Source of the DNA: Enterobacter sp. C2
GTDB lineage: Bacteria; Pseudomonadota; Gammaproteobacteria; Enterobacterales; Enterobacteriaceae
Length of the DNA stretch: 64,000 nucleotides
Reading direction: 5' to 3'
Assembly (NCBI RefSeq): GCF_019880405.1
Contig: NZ_CP082269.1
Span: forward strand, 930,001 to 994,000
Shown in pieces: positions 57,202-64,000 of the stretch (the first letter of the stretch is position 1; every line of letters starts with the position of its first letter). The translations under genes and the position numbers were made by a program. The notes under the pieces were generated by a model, which saw only the letters and a program-made list of their open reading frames with translations, was not told where the DNA came from and searched no databases.

Positions 57202-57576
57202 TTAACAGGACAGACTAACAGGGTTAGCCTTGCTCACATTAACGAAACAGCGAAACAGGCGATTGCCGGATTTGCGCCATTTCTGCAAGTCTTCTGTGCT
57301 AATGCCATAGCTGCTGAACAGCATGAACGTGTCGTCCAGGTATTCATCGATCTGGGCGATCAGTTTATTATCTTCATTATACTTAATTTTATAATTAAGT
57401 GCGAAGGTCGCAATATGCTCAATCAGCTCGTTCAACTGCAAATTGATTGCTGACGTCGGGTCGTTAACCCAGCCGTGATGACTCTCTTCAAGGTTAGACA
57501 GGCAATCATGGTACAACGTTTCGCAAAGAAATTTCAGTTGCGCGACATCATGCCTTTTTGGCGAGTATTCGTCCAT
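57202..57576 (-). CDS. tomB: Hha toxicity modulator TomB
   Basis: 124 residues as in E. coli, start at 57576 (MDEYSPKRHD). TomB antagonises Hha toxicity; the pair acts like an oxygen-dependent toxin-antitoxin system affecting biofilm. Key Cys near the end (LFRCFVN) is present. Confidence 0.96.
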   Translation of the reverse strand: MDEYSPKRHDVAQLKFLCETLYHDCLSNLEESHHGWVNDPTSAINLQLNELIEHIATFALNYKIKYNEDNKLIAQIDEYLDDTFMLFSSYGISTEDLQKWRKSGNRLFRCFVNVSKANPVSLSC

Positions 57577-58011
57577 AACGTATCCCCTTCTAAGTGGCTT
57601 TTTTTTCACATGGAACACCGTTTCGGGATGGATACCTCCTTGAGGTCGGCGTGTAAGCTGCTCTTACGCCTCAATTTAACTATAAGTCACTCTGAAAAAG
57701 ATTTCCTGGAGCGATTACGAAAAATTACAATTATCATCTTTTGCTTTCGTTTTCCACCAGGCTAAAGGGTTGAACCATGCTTGCCTGTATGTTACCTACT
57801 AAGAATATTCTTACATTAAGAAGCATCTACTATTAATTAAGAATATCTTTACTTCTTTAGATAATCCCTTAAGCCTTAAGAATTATGCGACTTATATTTG
57901 TTACAGAAATTAACGCAATAAACAATAAGCCTTCATGATGATTTTCAGGCGAATAATGAAAAAGGCCGCTTGCGCGGCCTTTGATTCACAAACTTCAGGT
58001 TTCAGAGTGGA
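57577..58011. other. tomB-acrB intergenic region
   Basis: 435 bp, AT-rich especially 57780-57900. Holds the tomB promoter on the minus strand and the acrAB terminator. A 14-bp perfect palindrome TAAGAATATTCTTA lies at 57800-57813 and a related TTAAGAATATCTT near 57837. The hairpin GTAAG-CTGCT-CTTAC is at about 57652-57666. No gene recognised. Confidence 0.5.
57959..57982 (-). terminator. Terminator of acrAB
   Basis: On the minus strand AAAGGCCGC-GCAA-GCGGCCTTT followed by TT; about 30 bp after the acrB stop. Confidence 0.9.
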
Positions 58012-61000
58012 TTAGTGATGCTCAACCGGATGGGTGTGCTCTACGTCTTCAGATTTGCGGCTAAAGCGGCGGCGTACCACCACGAAGAACACCGGCACAA
58101 AGAAGACGGCCAGTACGGTCGCGGTCACCATCCCGCCCATTACGCCGGTACCTACCGCGTTCTGTGCGCCAGAGCCTGCGCCGGTGCTGATAACCAGCGG
58201 CATAACGCCGAGGATAAACGCCAGCGAGGTCATCAGGATAGGACGCAGACGCATACGTACTGCCTCAAGCGTCGCCTCGATCAGCCCTTTACCCTCTTTC
58301 TCCATCAGATCCTTAGCGAACTCGACGATTAATATCGCGTTCTTCGCCGACAGGCCGATGGTGGTGAGCAGGCCCACCTGGAAGTAAACGTCGTTGCCCA
58401 GCCCGCGGAACGTTGCCGCCAGCAGTGCACCGATGACCCCGAGCGGAACAACCAGCATGACCGAGAACGGAATTGACCAGCTCTCATACAGCGCTGCCAG
58501 ACAGAGGAAGACCACGATCAGCGAGATAGCGTACAGGGCAGGGGCCTGGTTACCAGAGAGGCGTTCCTGATAGGACATGCCCGTCCAGTCGTAGCCCACG
58601 CCCGCAGGCAACGTGCCCGCCAGCTGCTCCATCATGTCCATCGCTTCACCGGTACTCTTACCGGGACCCGCTTCACCGAGGATCTCCATTGACGGCAGAC
58701 CGTTATAGCGCTCCAGACGCGGTGAACCGTACTCCCAGTGCGACGAGGAGAAGGCCGAGAACGGAACCATCTGACCATCGCTACCGCGCACGTACCAGTT
58801 ATTGATATCGCTTGGCAGCATACGGTATTTAGCCTGTGACATAACGTAGACCTTCTTCACGCGACCGCGGTCGATGAAGTCGTTAACGTAGCTGCCACCC
58901 CAGGCGGTACCCAGCGTTGTATTGATATCGCTAATAGAAACGCCCAGCGCCTGCGCTTTCTCCTGATCGATATCGATCTTGAACTGCGGCGTATCTTCCA
59001 GGCCGTTAGGACGGACGCCCACCAGCAGATCAGGATGCTTGGCGACCTCGCCGAGCAGTTGGTTACGCGCCTGCATCAGCTTGTCATGGCCCAGGTTGCC
59101 CTGGTCAATCAGCTGGAAGTCGAAGCCGGTTGCCGTACCCAGCTCAACAATCGCTGGCAGGTTAAAGGCGAAGACCATCGCATCTTTAATCTGTGAGAAG
59201 CGCGCGCTGGCGCGGCCTGCAATGGCCGGAACCTTGTTCTCTTCCCCCGCACGCTCTTCCCAGTTTTTCAGCGAGACGAACGCGATACCGGTGTTCTGAC
59301 CGCGACCCGAGAAGCCGAAGCCGTTAACGCTAAACACCGAGTTCACGTTCGCTTTTTCGTCTTTCAGGTAGTAGTCGGTGACCTCATCGAGCACCTTCTG
59401 CGTACGCTCCTGCGTGGCCCCTGCTGGCAGCTGCGCCATGGTTAAGAATACACCCTGGTCTTCATCTGGCAGGAACGAGCTTGGCAGACGTACAAACAGG
59501 AACGCCATGCCCGCAACGATGATGATATAGAGCAGCAGATAACGACCGGTGCTGCGCAGAATATTGCCTACGCTGTCGGTGTAGTGGTGCGTGCTCTTAT
59601 CAAACATGCGGTTAAACCAGCCGAAGAAGCCTTTTTTGCCTTCGCCATGGTCGCCTTTGGCGATAGGCTTCAGCATGGTGGCACAGAGGGCTGGCGTCAG
59701 GATCAGCGCAACAATAACCGACAGCACCATCGCCGACACGATAGTAATCGAGAACTGGCGGTAGATCGCACCGGTAGAGCCGCCGAAGAAGGCCATCGGG
59801 ATAAATACCGCGGACAGCACCAGGGCAATACCTACCAGCGCGCCCTGAATCTGCCCCATCGATTTCCGCGTGGCCTCTTTAGGAGAGAGCCCCTCTTCGG
59901 CCATAACACGTTCGACGTTCTCTACCACCACGATGGCGTCATCAACCAGCAGGCCGATTGCCAGCACCATACCAAACATGGTGAGGGTGTTTATCGAGTA
60001 GCCGAAGGCGGCGAGGATGGCGAAGGTACCCAGCAATACCACCGGAACGGCAATCGTTGGGATCAGCGTTGCACGGAAGTTTTGCAGGAACAGGTACATT
60101 ACCAGGAACACCAGCACGATCGCTTCGACCAGCGTTTTCACCACTTCGTTAATGGAGATTTTAACGAACGGGGTGGTGTCGTACGGGTAGACCACCTTCA
60201 GACCTGCCGGGAAGGTTGGCTTCAGGGACTCAATAGTCGCACGTACGGCATTGGCGGTATCCAGTGCGTTAGCGCCGGTCGCCAGTTTGATCCCCAGACC
60301 CGAGGCTGGCTGACCGTTGTACTTAGCGATAACGTCGTAGTTCTCGCCGCCCAGCTCAATCTCTGCCACGTCACGCAGGCGAACCTGAGAGCCATCCGGG
60401 TTTACCTTCAGCAGGATCTTACCAAACTCTTCCGTCGAAGTGAGTCGGGTCTGAGCGATAATTGAGGCGTTCAGCTGCTGCCCTTTCACTGGCGGCGTGC
60501 CGCCGAGCTGACCTGCTGCTACCTGGGCGTTCTGCGCCTTAATAGCGTTGATGACATCAACCGGCGTAAGTTGGAAGTTGTTCAGCTTGTTCGGATCCAT
60601 CCAGATACGCATCGCGTACTGGGCACCGAACAGCTGCACGTCACCGACGCCCGCGGTACGGCTAACCGGATCTTTCACCGTTGCGCCCACGTAGTCAGCG
60701 ATATCTTCCTGGGTCATCGAGCCATCGGTGTTGATCATCCCCAGCACCATCAGGAAGCTGCTGGATGACTTCTCAACGCTGACGCCCTGCTGCTGTACTT
60801 CCTGCGGCAGCAGCGGCATGGCCAGCTGCAGTTTGTTCTGCACCTGAACCTGCGCGATGTCCGCATCGGTACCGGAGTTAAAGGTCAGCGTGATCTGCAC
60901 CGAGCCGGACGAGTCGCTGGTGGAGGACATGTAAAGCAGGCCATCGATACCGTTCATGTTCTGTTCGATAACCTGCGTCACGGTATCCTGCACCGTTTTC

Positions 61001-61161
61001 GCATCTGCGCCAGGGTAGTTTGCTGAGACCGTCACCGCAGGTGGCGCAATCGAAGGATATTGCGCTACCGGCAAGTTGAGGATCGAAAGCGCCCCCGCCA
61101 GCATGATAATGATCGCGATAACCCATGCGAAGATGGGGCGATCGATAAAAAACTTAGACAT
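58012..61161 (-). CDS. acrB: Multidrug efflux RND permease AcrB
   Basis: 1049-residue trimeric RND pump driven by proton motive force, exporting drugs, bile salts and dyes with AcrA and TolC. Proton-relay Asp407-Asp408 in [13 protein letters not shown], 12 membrane helices, two large periplasmic loops. C-terminus ends HH as in E. coli. Operon with acrA (22 bp gap). Confidence 0.98.
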   Translation of the reverse strand: MSKFFIDRPIFAWVIAIIIMLAGALSILNLPVAQYPSIAPPAVTVSANYPGADAKTVQDTVTQVIEQNMNGIDGLLYMSSTSDSSGSVQITLTFNSGTDADIAQVQVQNKLQLAMPLLPQEVQQQGVSVEKSSSSFLMVLGMINTDGSMTQEDIADYVGATVKDPVSRTAGVGDVQLFGAQYAMRIWMDPNKLNNFQLTPVDVINAIKAQNAQVAAGQLGGTPPVKGQQLNASIIAQTRLTSTEEFGKILLKVNPDGSQVRLRDVAEIELGGENYDVIAKYNGQPASGLGIKLATGANALDTANAVRATIESLKPTFPAGLKVVYPYDTTPFVKISINEVVKTLVEAIVLVFLVMYLFLQNFRATLIPTIAVPVVLLGTFAILAAFGYSINTLTMFGMVLAIGLLVDDAIVVVENVERVMAEEGLSPKEATRKSMGQIQGALVGIALVLSAVFIPMAFFGGSTGAIYRQFSITIVSAMVLSVIVALILTPALCATMLKPIAKGDHGEGKKGFFGWFNRMFDKSTHHYTDSVGNILRSTGRYLLLYIIIVAGMAFLFVRLPSSFLPDEDQGVFLTMAQLPAGATQERTQKVLDEVTDYYLKDEKANVNSVFSVNGFGFSGRGQNTGIAFVSLKNWEERAGEENKVPAIAGRASARFSQIKDAMVFAFNLPAIVELGTATGFDFQLIDQGNLGHDKLMQARNQLLGEVAKHPDLLVGVRPNGLEDTPQFKIDIDQEKAQALGVSISDINTTLGTAWGGSYVNDFIDRGRVKKVYVMSQAKYRMLPSDINNWYVRGSDGQMVPFSAFSSSHWEYGSPRLERYNGLPSMEILGEAGPGKSTGEAMDMMEQLAGTLPAGVGYDWTGMSYQERLSGNQAPALYAISLIVVFLCLAALYESWSIPFSVMLVVPLGVIGALLAATFRGLGNDVYFQVGLLTTIGLSAKNAILIVEFAKDLMEKEGKGLIEATLEAVRMRLRPILMTSLAFILGVMPLVISTGAGSGAQNAVGTGVMGGMVTATVLAVFFVPVFFVVVRRRFSRKSEDVEHTHPVEHH

Positions 61162-61183
61162 GTCTTAACGGCTCCTGTTTAAG

Positions 61184-62389
61184 TTAAGACTTCGTTTGTT
61201 CTGACTGGGCGCCAGCTGCAGCTTGCTCTTTCTTGTCAGAAGCCTGATCGGTATTTACTTCCTGCACTTTTACCTGCGCGCCCGGCCGAACTTTCTGCAG
61301 GCCGGTGACGATCACGCGATCGCCATCTTTCAGACCGCCGGTGACCAGCCACTTATCGCCAATCGCCTGCGAGGTCTGCACCTGGCGGACTTCAACCTTA
61401 TCGCCTTCGCCCACGACCATGGCAGACGCATCACCGCGCGGCGTGCGGGTGATCCCCTGCTGAGGAACCAGCAGCGCGTTCGGGTTCAGACCCTCTTCGA
61501 GACGGGCGCGAACGAACATGCCTGGCAGCAGGGTCTGATCCGGGTTAGGGATGATAGCGCGCAGGGTGATAGAGCCGGTGGTCTCATCAACGGTGACGTC
61601 AGAGAACTCCAGAGTACCGGTCTGCGGGAAGGTCGTGCCGTCGTTAGTGAGCAGCTCAACTTTCGCTTTGCCGTTCTCCTGCTTCAGGGTGCCTTTTTCC
61701 AGCTCCTGCTTCAGGCGCAGGTAATCATTGCTGGACTGGGTCACGTCCACATAGATCGGATCGAGCTGCTGCACGGTGGCCAGGGCATTGGCCTGCCCGG
61801 TCTGCACCAGCGCACCTTCTGTTACCGATGACTTACCAATGCGGCCGCTGATAGGGGAGATCACTTTGGTATAGGCCAGGTTAATACGTGCGGTTTCGAC
61901 GGCGGCTTTCGCGGCCACGACCGAGGCGTTAGCCTGCTGCGCTTCTGCCTGGGCGTTATCGAAATCTTGCTGACTGATATATTTAGTGCCAATCAGACTC
62001 TGGTAGCGCTTAAGGGTAACCTGAGCAATATTTGCCGCAGCCTGGGCGCGCGCTAAATCGCCTTTCGCGCTCTCATAGGAAGCCTGATAAGTGGCTGGAT
62101 CGATTTGATAAAGCGAGACACCCGCTTCAACGTCGCTGCCCTCGGTGAAGTTACGTTTCAAAATGATGCCGCTAACCTGAGGTCTGACTTCCGCCACGCG
62201 ATAAGCGCTGGTGCGGCCTGGCAGTTCAGTGGTCATCTGCAGAGGTGCGGATTTGAGTGTCACAATGCCAACTTCTGGCGCTTGCTGTGCTCCTTGTTGA
62301 GCCGGTTTATCATCACATCCTGTTAGCGCTAAGCTGCCCGAAAGCATCAGAACGGCCGCCAGAGGGGTAAATCCTCTGTTTTTGTTCAT
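61184..62389 (-). CDS. acrA: Efflux periplasmic adaptor AcrA
   Basis: 401-residue lipoprotein adaptor (E. coli 397), lipobox LTGC with Cys25 and Asp at +2 (inner membrane retention). Contains lipoyl, alpha-hairpin and beta-barrel parts. Start MNKNRGFTPL at 62389. Links AcrB to TolC. Confidence 0.97.
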   Translation of the reverse strand: MNKNRGFTPLAAVLMLSGSLALTGCDDKPAQQGAQQAPEVGIVTLKSAPLQMTTELPGRTSAYRVAEVRPQVSGIILKRNFTEGSDVEAGVSLYQIDPATYQASYESAKGDLARAQAAANIAQVTLKRYQSLIGTKYISQQDFDNAQAEAQQANASVVAAKAAVETARINLAYTKVISPISGRIGKSSVTEGALVQTGQANALATVQQLDPIYVDVTQSSNDYLRLKQELEKGTLKQENGKAKVELLTNDGTTFPQTGTLEFSDVTVDETTGSITLRAIIPNPDQTLLPGMFVRARLEEGLNPNALLVPQQGITRTPRGDASAMVVGEGDKVEVRQVQTSQAIGDKWLVTGGLKDGDRVIVTGLQKVRPGAQVKVQEVNTDQASDKKEQAAAGAQSEQTKS

Positions 62390-62479
62390 AGGTAAACCTC
62401 GAGTGTCCGATTTCAAATTGATCAGTGGATCAAACGCCCACAAACCCATTGCTGCGTTTATATTATCGTCATGCTATGG

Positions 62480-62503
62480 TACATACATTCATAAATGTAT
62501 GTA
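62480..62503. promoter_or_regulatory. AcrR operator between acrR and acrA
   Basis: Perfect inverted repeat TACATACATT, spacer CATA, AATGTATGTA. Matches the E. coli AcrR operator of the acrAB/acrR divergent promoter. Confidence 0.9.
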
Positions 62504-62531
62504 AATCTGACTCCCATAAAATCACCAACAT

Positions 62532-63185
62532 ATGGCACGAAAAACCAAACAACAGGCTCTGGAGACGCGTCAGCATATTTTAGATGTCGCCATGCGGCTG
62601 TTTTCAACGCACGGCGTCTCCAAGACGTCTCTGGCAGACATTGCGCAGGCTGCAGGTGTCACGCGTGGCGCAATCTATTGGCACTTCAAAAATAAATCAG
62701 ATTTATTTGGTGAAATTTGGGAACTGTCAGAGTCCAGTATCGGCGATCTAGAGCTTGAGTATCAGGCAAAATTCCCTGACGATCCACTCTCAGTTCTGCG
62801 CGAAATACTGGTCTATGTCCTTGAAGCAACCGTTGTCGAAGAGCGCCGCCGGTTAATGATGGAAATCATTTTCCATAAGTGTGAGTTTGTCGGCGAAATG
62901 GCTATAGTGCAACAGGCACAGCGTAATTTATGCCTCGAAAGTTACGATCGTATTGAACAGACTCTCAGCCACTGTATTAAAGCGAAAATGCTGCCTGCTA
63001 ATTTGCTCACCCGTCGCGCAGCCATTTTGATGCGCAGCTACATCTCCGGCATTATGGAAAACTGGCTCTTCTCACCGCAAACGTTTGATCTTAAAAAGGA
63101 GGCGCGTGACTACGTTGCTATCCTGCTGGAGATGTTCCAGCTCTGTCCGACTATGCGGGCAACGCCAGGCCTGCTCAACGCCTGA
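62532..63185 (+). CDS. acrR: TetR-family repressor AcrR
   Basis: 217 residues (E. coli 215). N-terminal TetR HTH ([27 protein letters not shown]) and an all-helical ligand domain with a multidrug pocket. Represses acrAB and itself; divergent from acrA. Confidence 0.97.
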   Translation: MARKTKQQALETRQHILDVAMRLFSTHGVSKTSLADIAQAAGVTRGAIYWHFKNKSDLFGEIWELSESSIGDLELEYQAKFPDDPLSVLREILVYVLEATVVEERRRLMMEIIFHKCEFVGEMAIVQQAQRNLCLESYDRIEQTLSHCIKAKMLPANLLTRRAAILMRSYISGIMENWLFSPQTFDLKKEARDYVAILLEMFQLCPTMRATPGLLNA

Positions 63186-63318
63186 TTTTCCTTCACAATG
63201 CCAGGAAATATCCTGGAGGCTATGCGCATTGCTATGTTGTCCCAGACGGGCGTGATATTCTCTGCGCGTGGTCAGTCCCGGCCCGCTTTCCCGTAAAGAA
63301 ACCATTCATCTAAAAATT

Positions 63319-64000
63319 ATGCTGCACTCCATACGCTCGCAAAATCCGCTCTCCGCTTTTGCCATGGTGCTGGTGCTTATCGTAAGTCTGTTTACGACGG
63401 CTTCGTATGCCCGCGCCAGTACCGACCTGCCTAACCGTGCAGAGGTCCAAAGCCAGCTTGATGCACTGAATAAGCAAAAAGACCCTTCGCCGCAGGACAA
63501 ACTCGTCATTGACGATCTGACGCAAACCCTGGATACCCTCGACAAGATGGAGCGGGTCAAGCAGGAGACCACTCAGCTTCGTCAGAAGGTGGCCCAGGCA
63601 CCGGATAAGATGCGCGAGGCGACGGACGGGCTTAACGCGCTCAGCGATAAAGACAACGATGAGGAAACGCGCAAAACCCTGGCCACGCTCTCACTGCGCC
63701 AGCTGGAGTCGCGACTCTCGCAGCTGCTGGACAATCTCCAGGCCGCGCAGAACGATCTGGCGACCTACAACAGCCAGCTGGTGGCGCTGCAAACCCAGCC
63801 GGAGCGGGTGCAGAATGCCATGTACGCAGCTTCACAGCAGCTGCAGCAGATCCGTAACCGCTTAAACGGTACCGGGGCAGGCGAGGGCGCGCTGCGGCCG
63901 ACCCAGCAGACGCTGCTGCTGGCCCAGCAGGCGCTGCTGAATGCCGAGATCGACCAGCAGCGTAAAAGCCTTGAGGGCAACACGACCCTGCAGGATACCC
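63319..64000 (+). CDS. mscK: Mechanosensitive channel MscK (KefA), 5' part
   Basis: Frame open to the window end, 227 codons shown. N-terminal signal peptide (about 1-33, LVLIVSLFTTASYARA) then a helical coiled-coil periplasmic region (EVQSQLDALNKQKD, TQTLDTLDKMERVKQE, QPERVQNAMYAASQQLQQIR) matching E. coli MscK, the potassium-dependent mechanosensitive channel. Pore domain lies beyond the window. The start ATG is the first credible one; RBS is weak. Confidence 0.92.
   Translation, partial: MLHSIRSQNPLSAFAMVLVLIVSLFTTASYARASTDLPNRAEVQSQLDALNKQKDPSPQDKLVIDDLTQTLDTLDKMERVKQETTQLRQKVAQAPDKMREATDGLNALSDKDNDEETRKTLATLSLRQLESRLSQLLDNLQAAQNDLATYNSQLVALQTQPERVQNAMYAASQQLQQIRNRLNGTGAGEGALRPTQQTLLLAQQALLNAEIDQQRKSLEGNTTLQDT

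Overview
The window is an ordinary stretch of an enterobacterial chromosome (Enterobacteriaceae, Enterobacter/Salmonella/Escherichia-like). Gene order and protein lengths follow E. coli K-12 almost gene for gene from tsx to mscK, with the same start-codon quirks (GTG for nusB), the same 4.5S RNA and many Escherichia-type regulatory sites. A few loci differ from K-12: a cdsH/decR pair as in Salmonella, and two blocks that K-12 lacks at these positions. I cannot fix genus or species by reading alone.

Layout. 1-1.8 kb: tsx (nucleoside channel) and yajI. 1.9-3.3 kb: an AT-rich two-gene insertion, a putative peptidoglycan hydrolase overlapped by a periplasmic lysozyme-inhibitor-like protein, read here as an effector/immunity pair. 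3.5-7.7 kb: nrdR-ribD-ribH-nusB-thiL-pgpA. 7.7-11.8 kb: xseB-ispA-dxs-yajO on the minus strand (isoprenoid precursor supply). 12-17 kb: thiI, yajL, panE, yajQ, yajR. 17.1-22 kb: the cyoABCDE cytochrome bo3 operon. 22.4-24.5 kb: yajG-ampG. 24.8-35.2 kb: bolA, tig, clpP, clpX, lon, hupB, ppiD, ybaV, fadM, a protein folding and quality-control block with heat-shock promoters at clpP and lon. 35.3-41.3 kb: queC, cdsH/decR (cysteine breakdown), mdlAB. 41.5-45.5 kb: glnK-amtB with sigma54 promoter and NtrC site, tesB, ybaY, ybaZ, ffs.

From 45.6 to 53.3 kb lies an accessory block between ffs and pdeB: a secreted SH3-domain protein, a small bicistronic RHH/unknown pair, a divergent MocR regulator/YczE membrane protein pair, and a lacI-lacZ module with recognisable CRP site, promoter and operators but no lacY or lacA. 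The core map resumes with pdeB, ylaC, maa, hha-tomB, acrAB/acrR and the 5' part of mscK, which runs off the window. Between pdeB and ylaC about 450 bp have no credible gene but show a promoter, internal degenerate repeats and a terminator-like hairpin, suggesting an uncharacterised non-coding RNA.

The most interesting signals are the effector/immunity pair (1888-3269), the repeat-bearing ncRNA candidate (about 55092-55583), the RHH bicistron (46465-46922) and the permease-less lac module. Everything else is close to textbook enterobacterial core genome.
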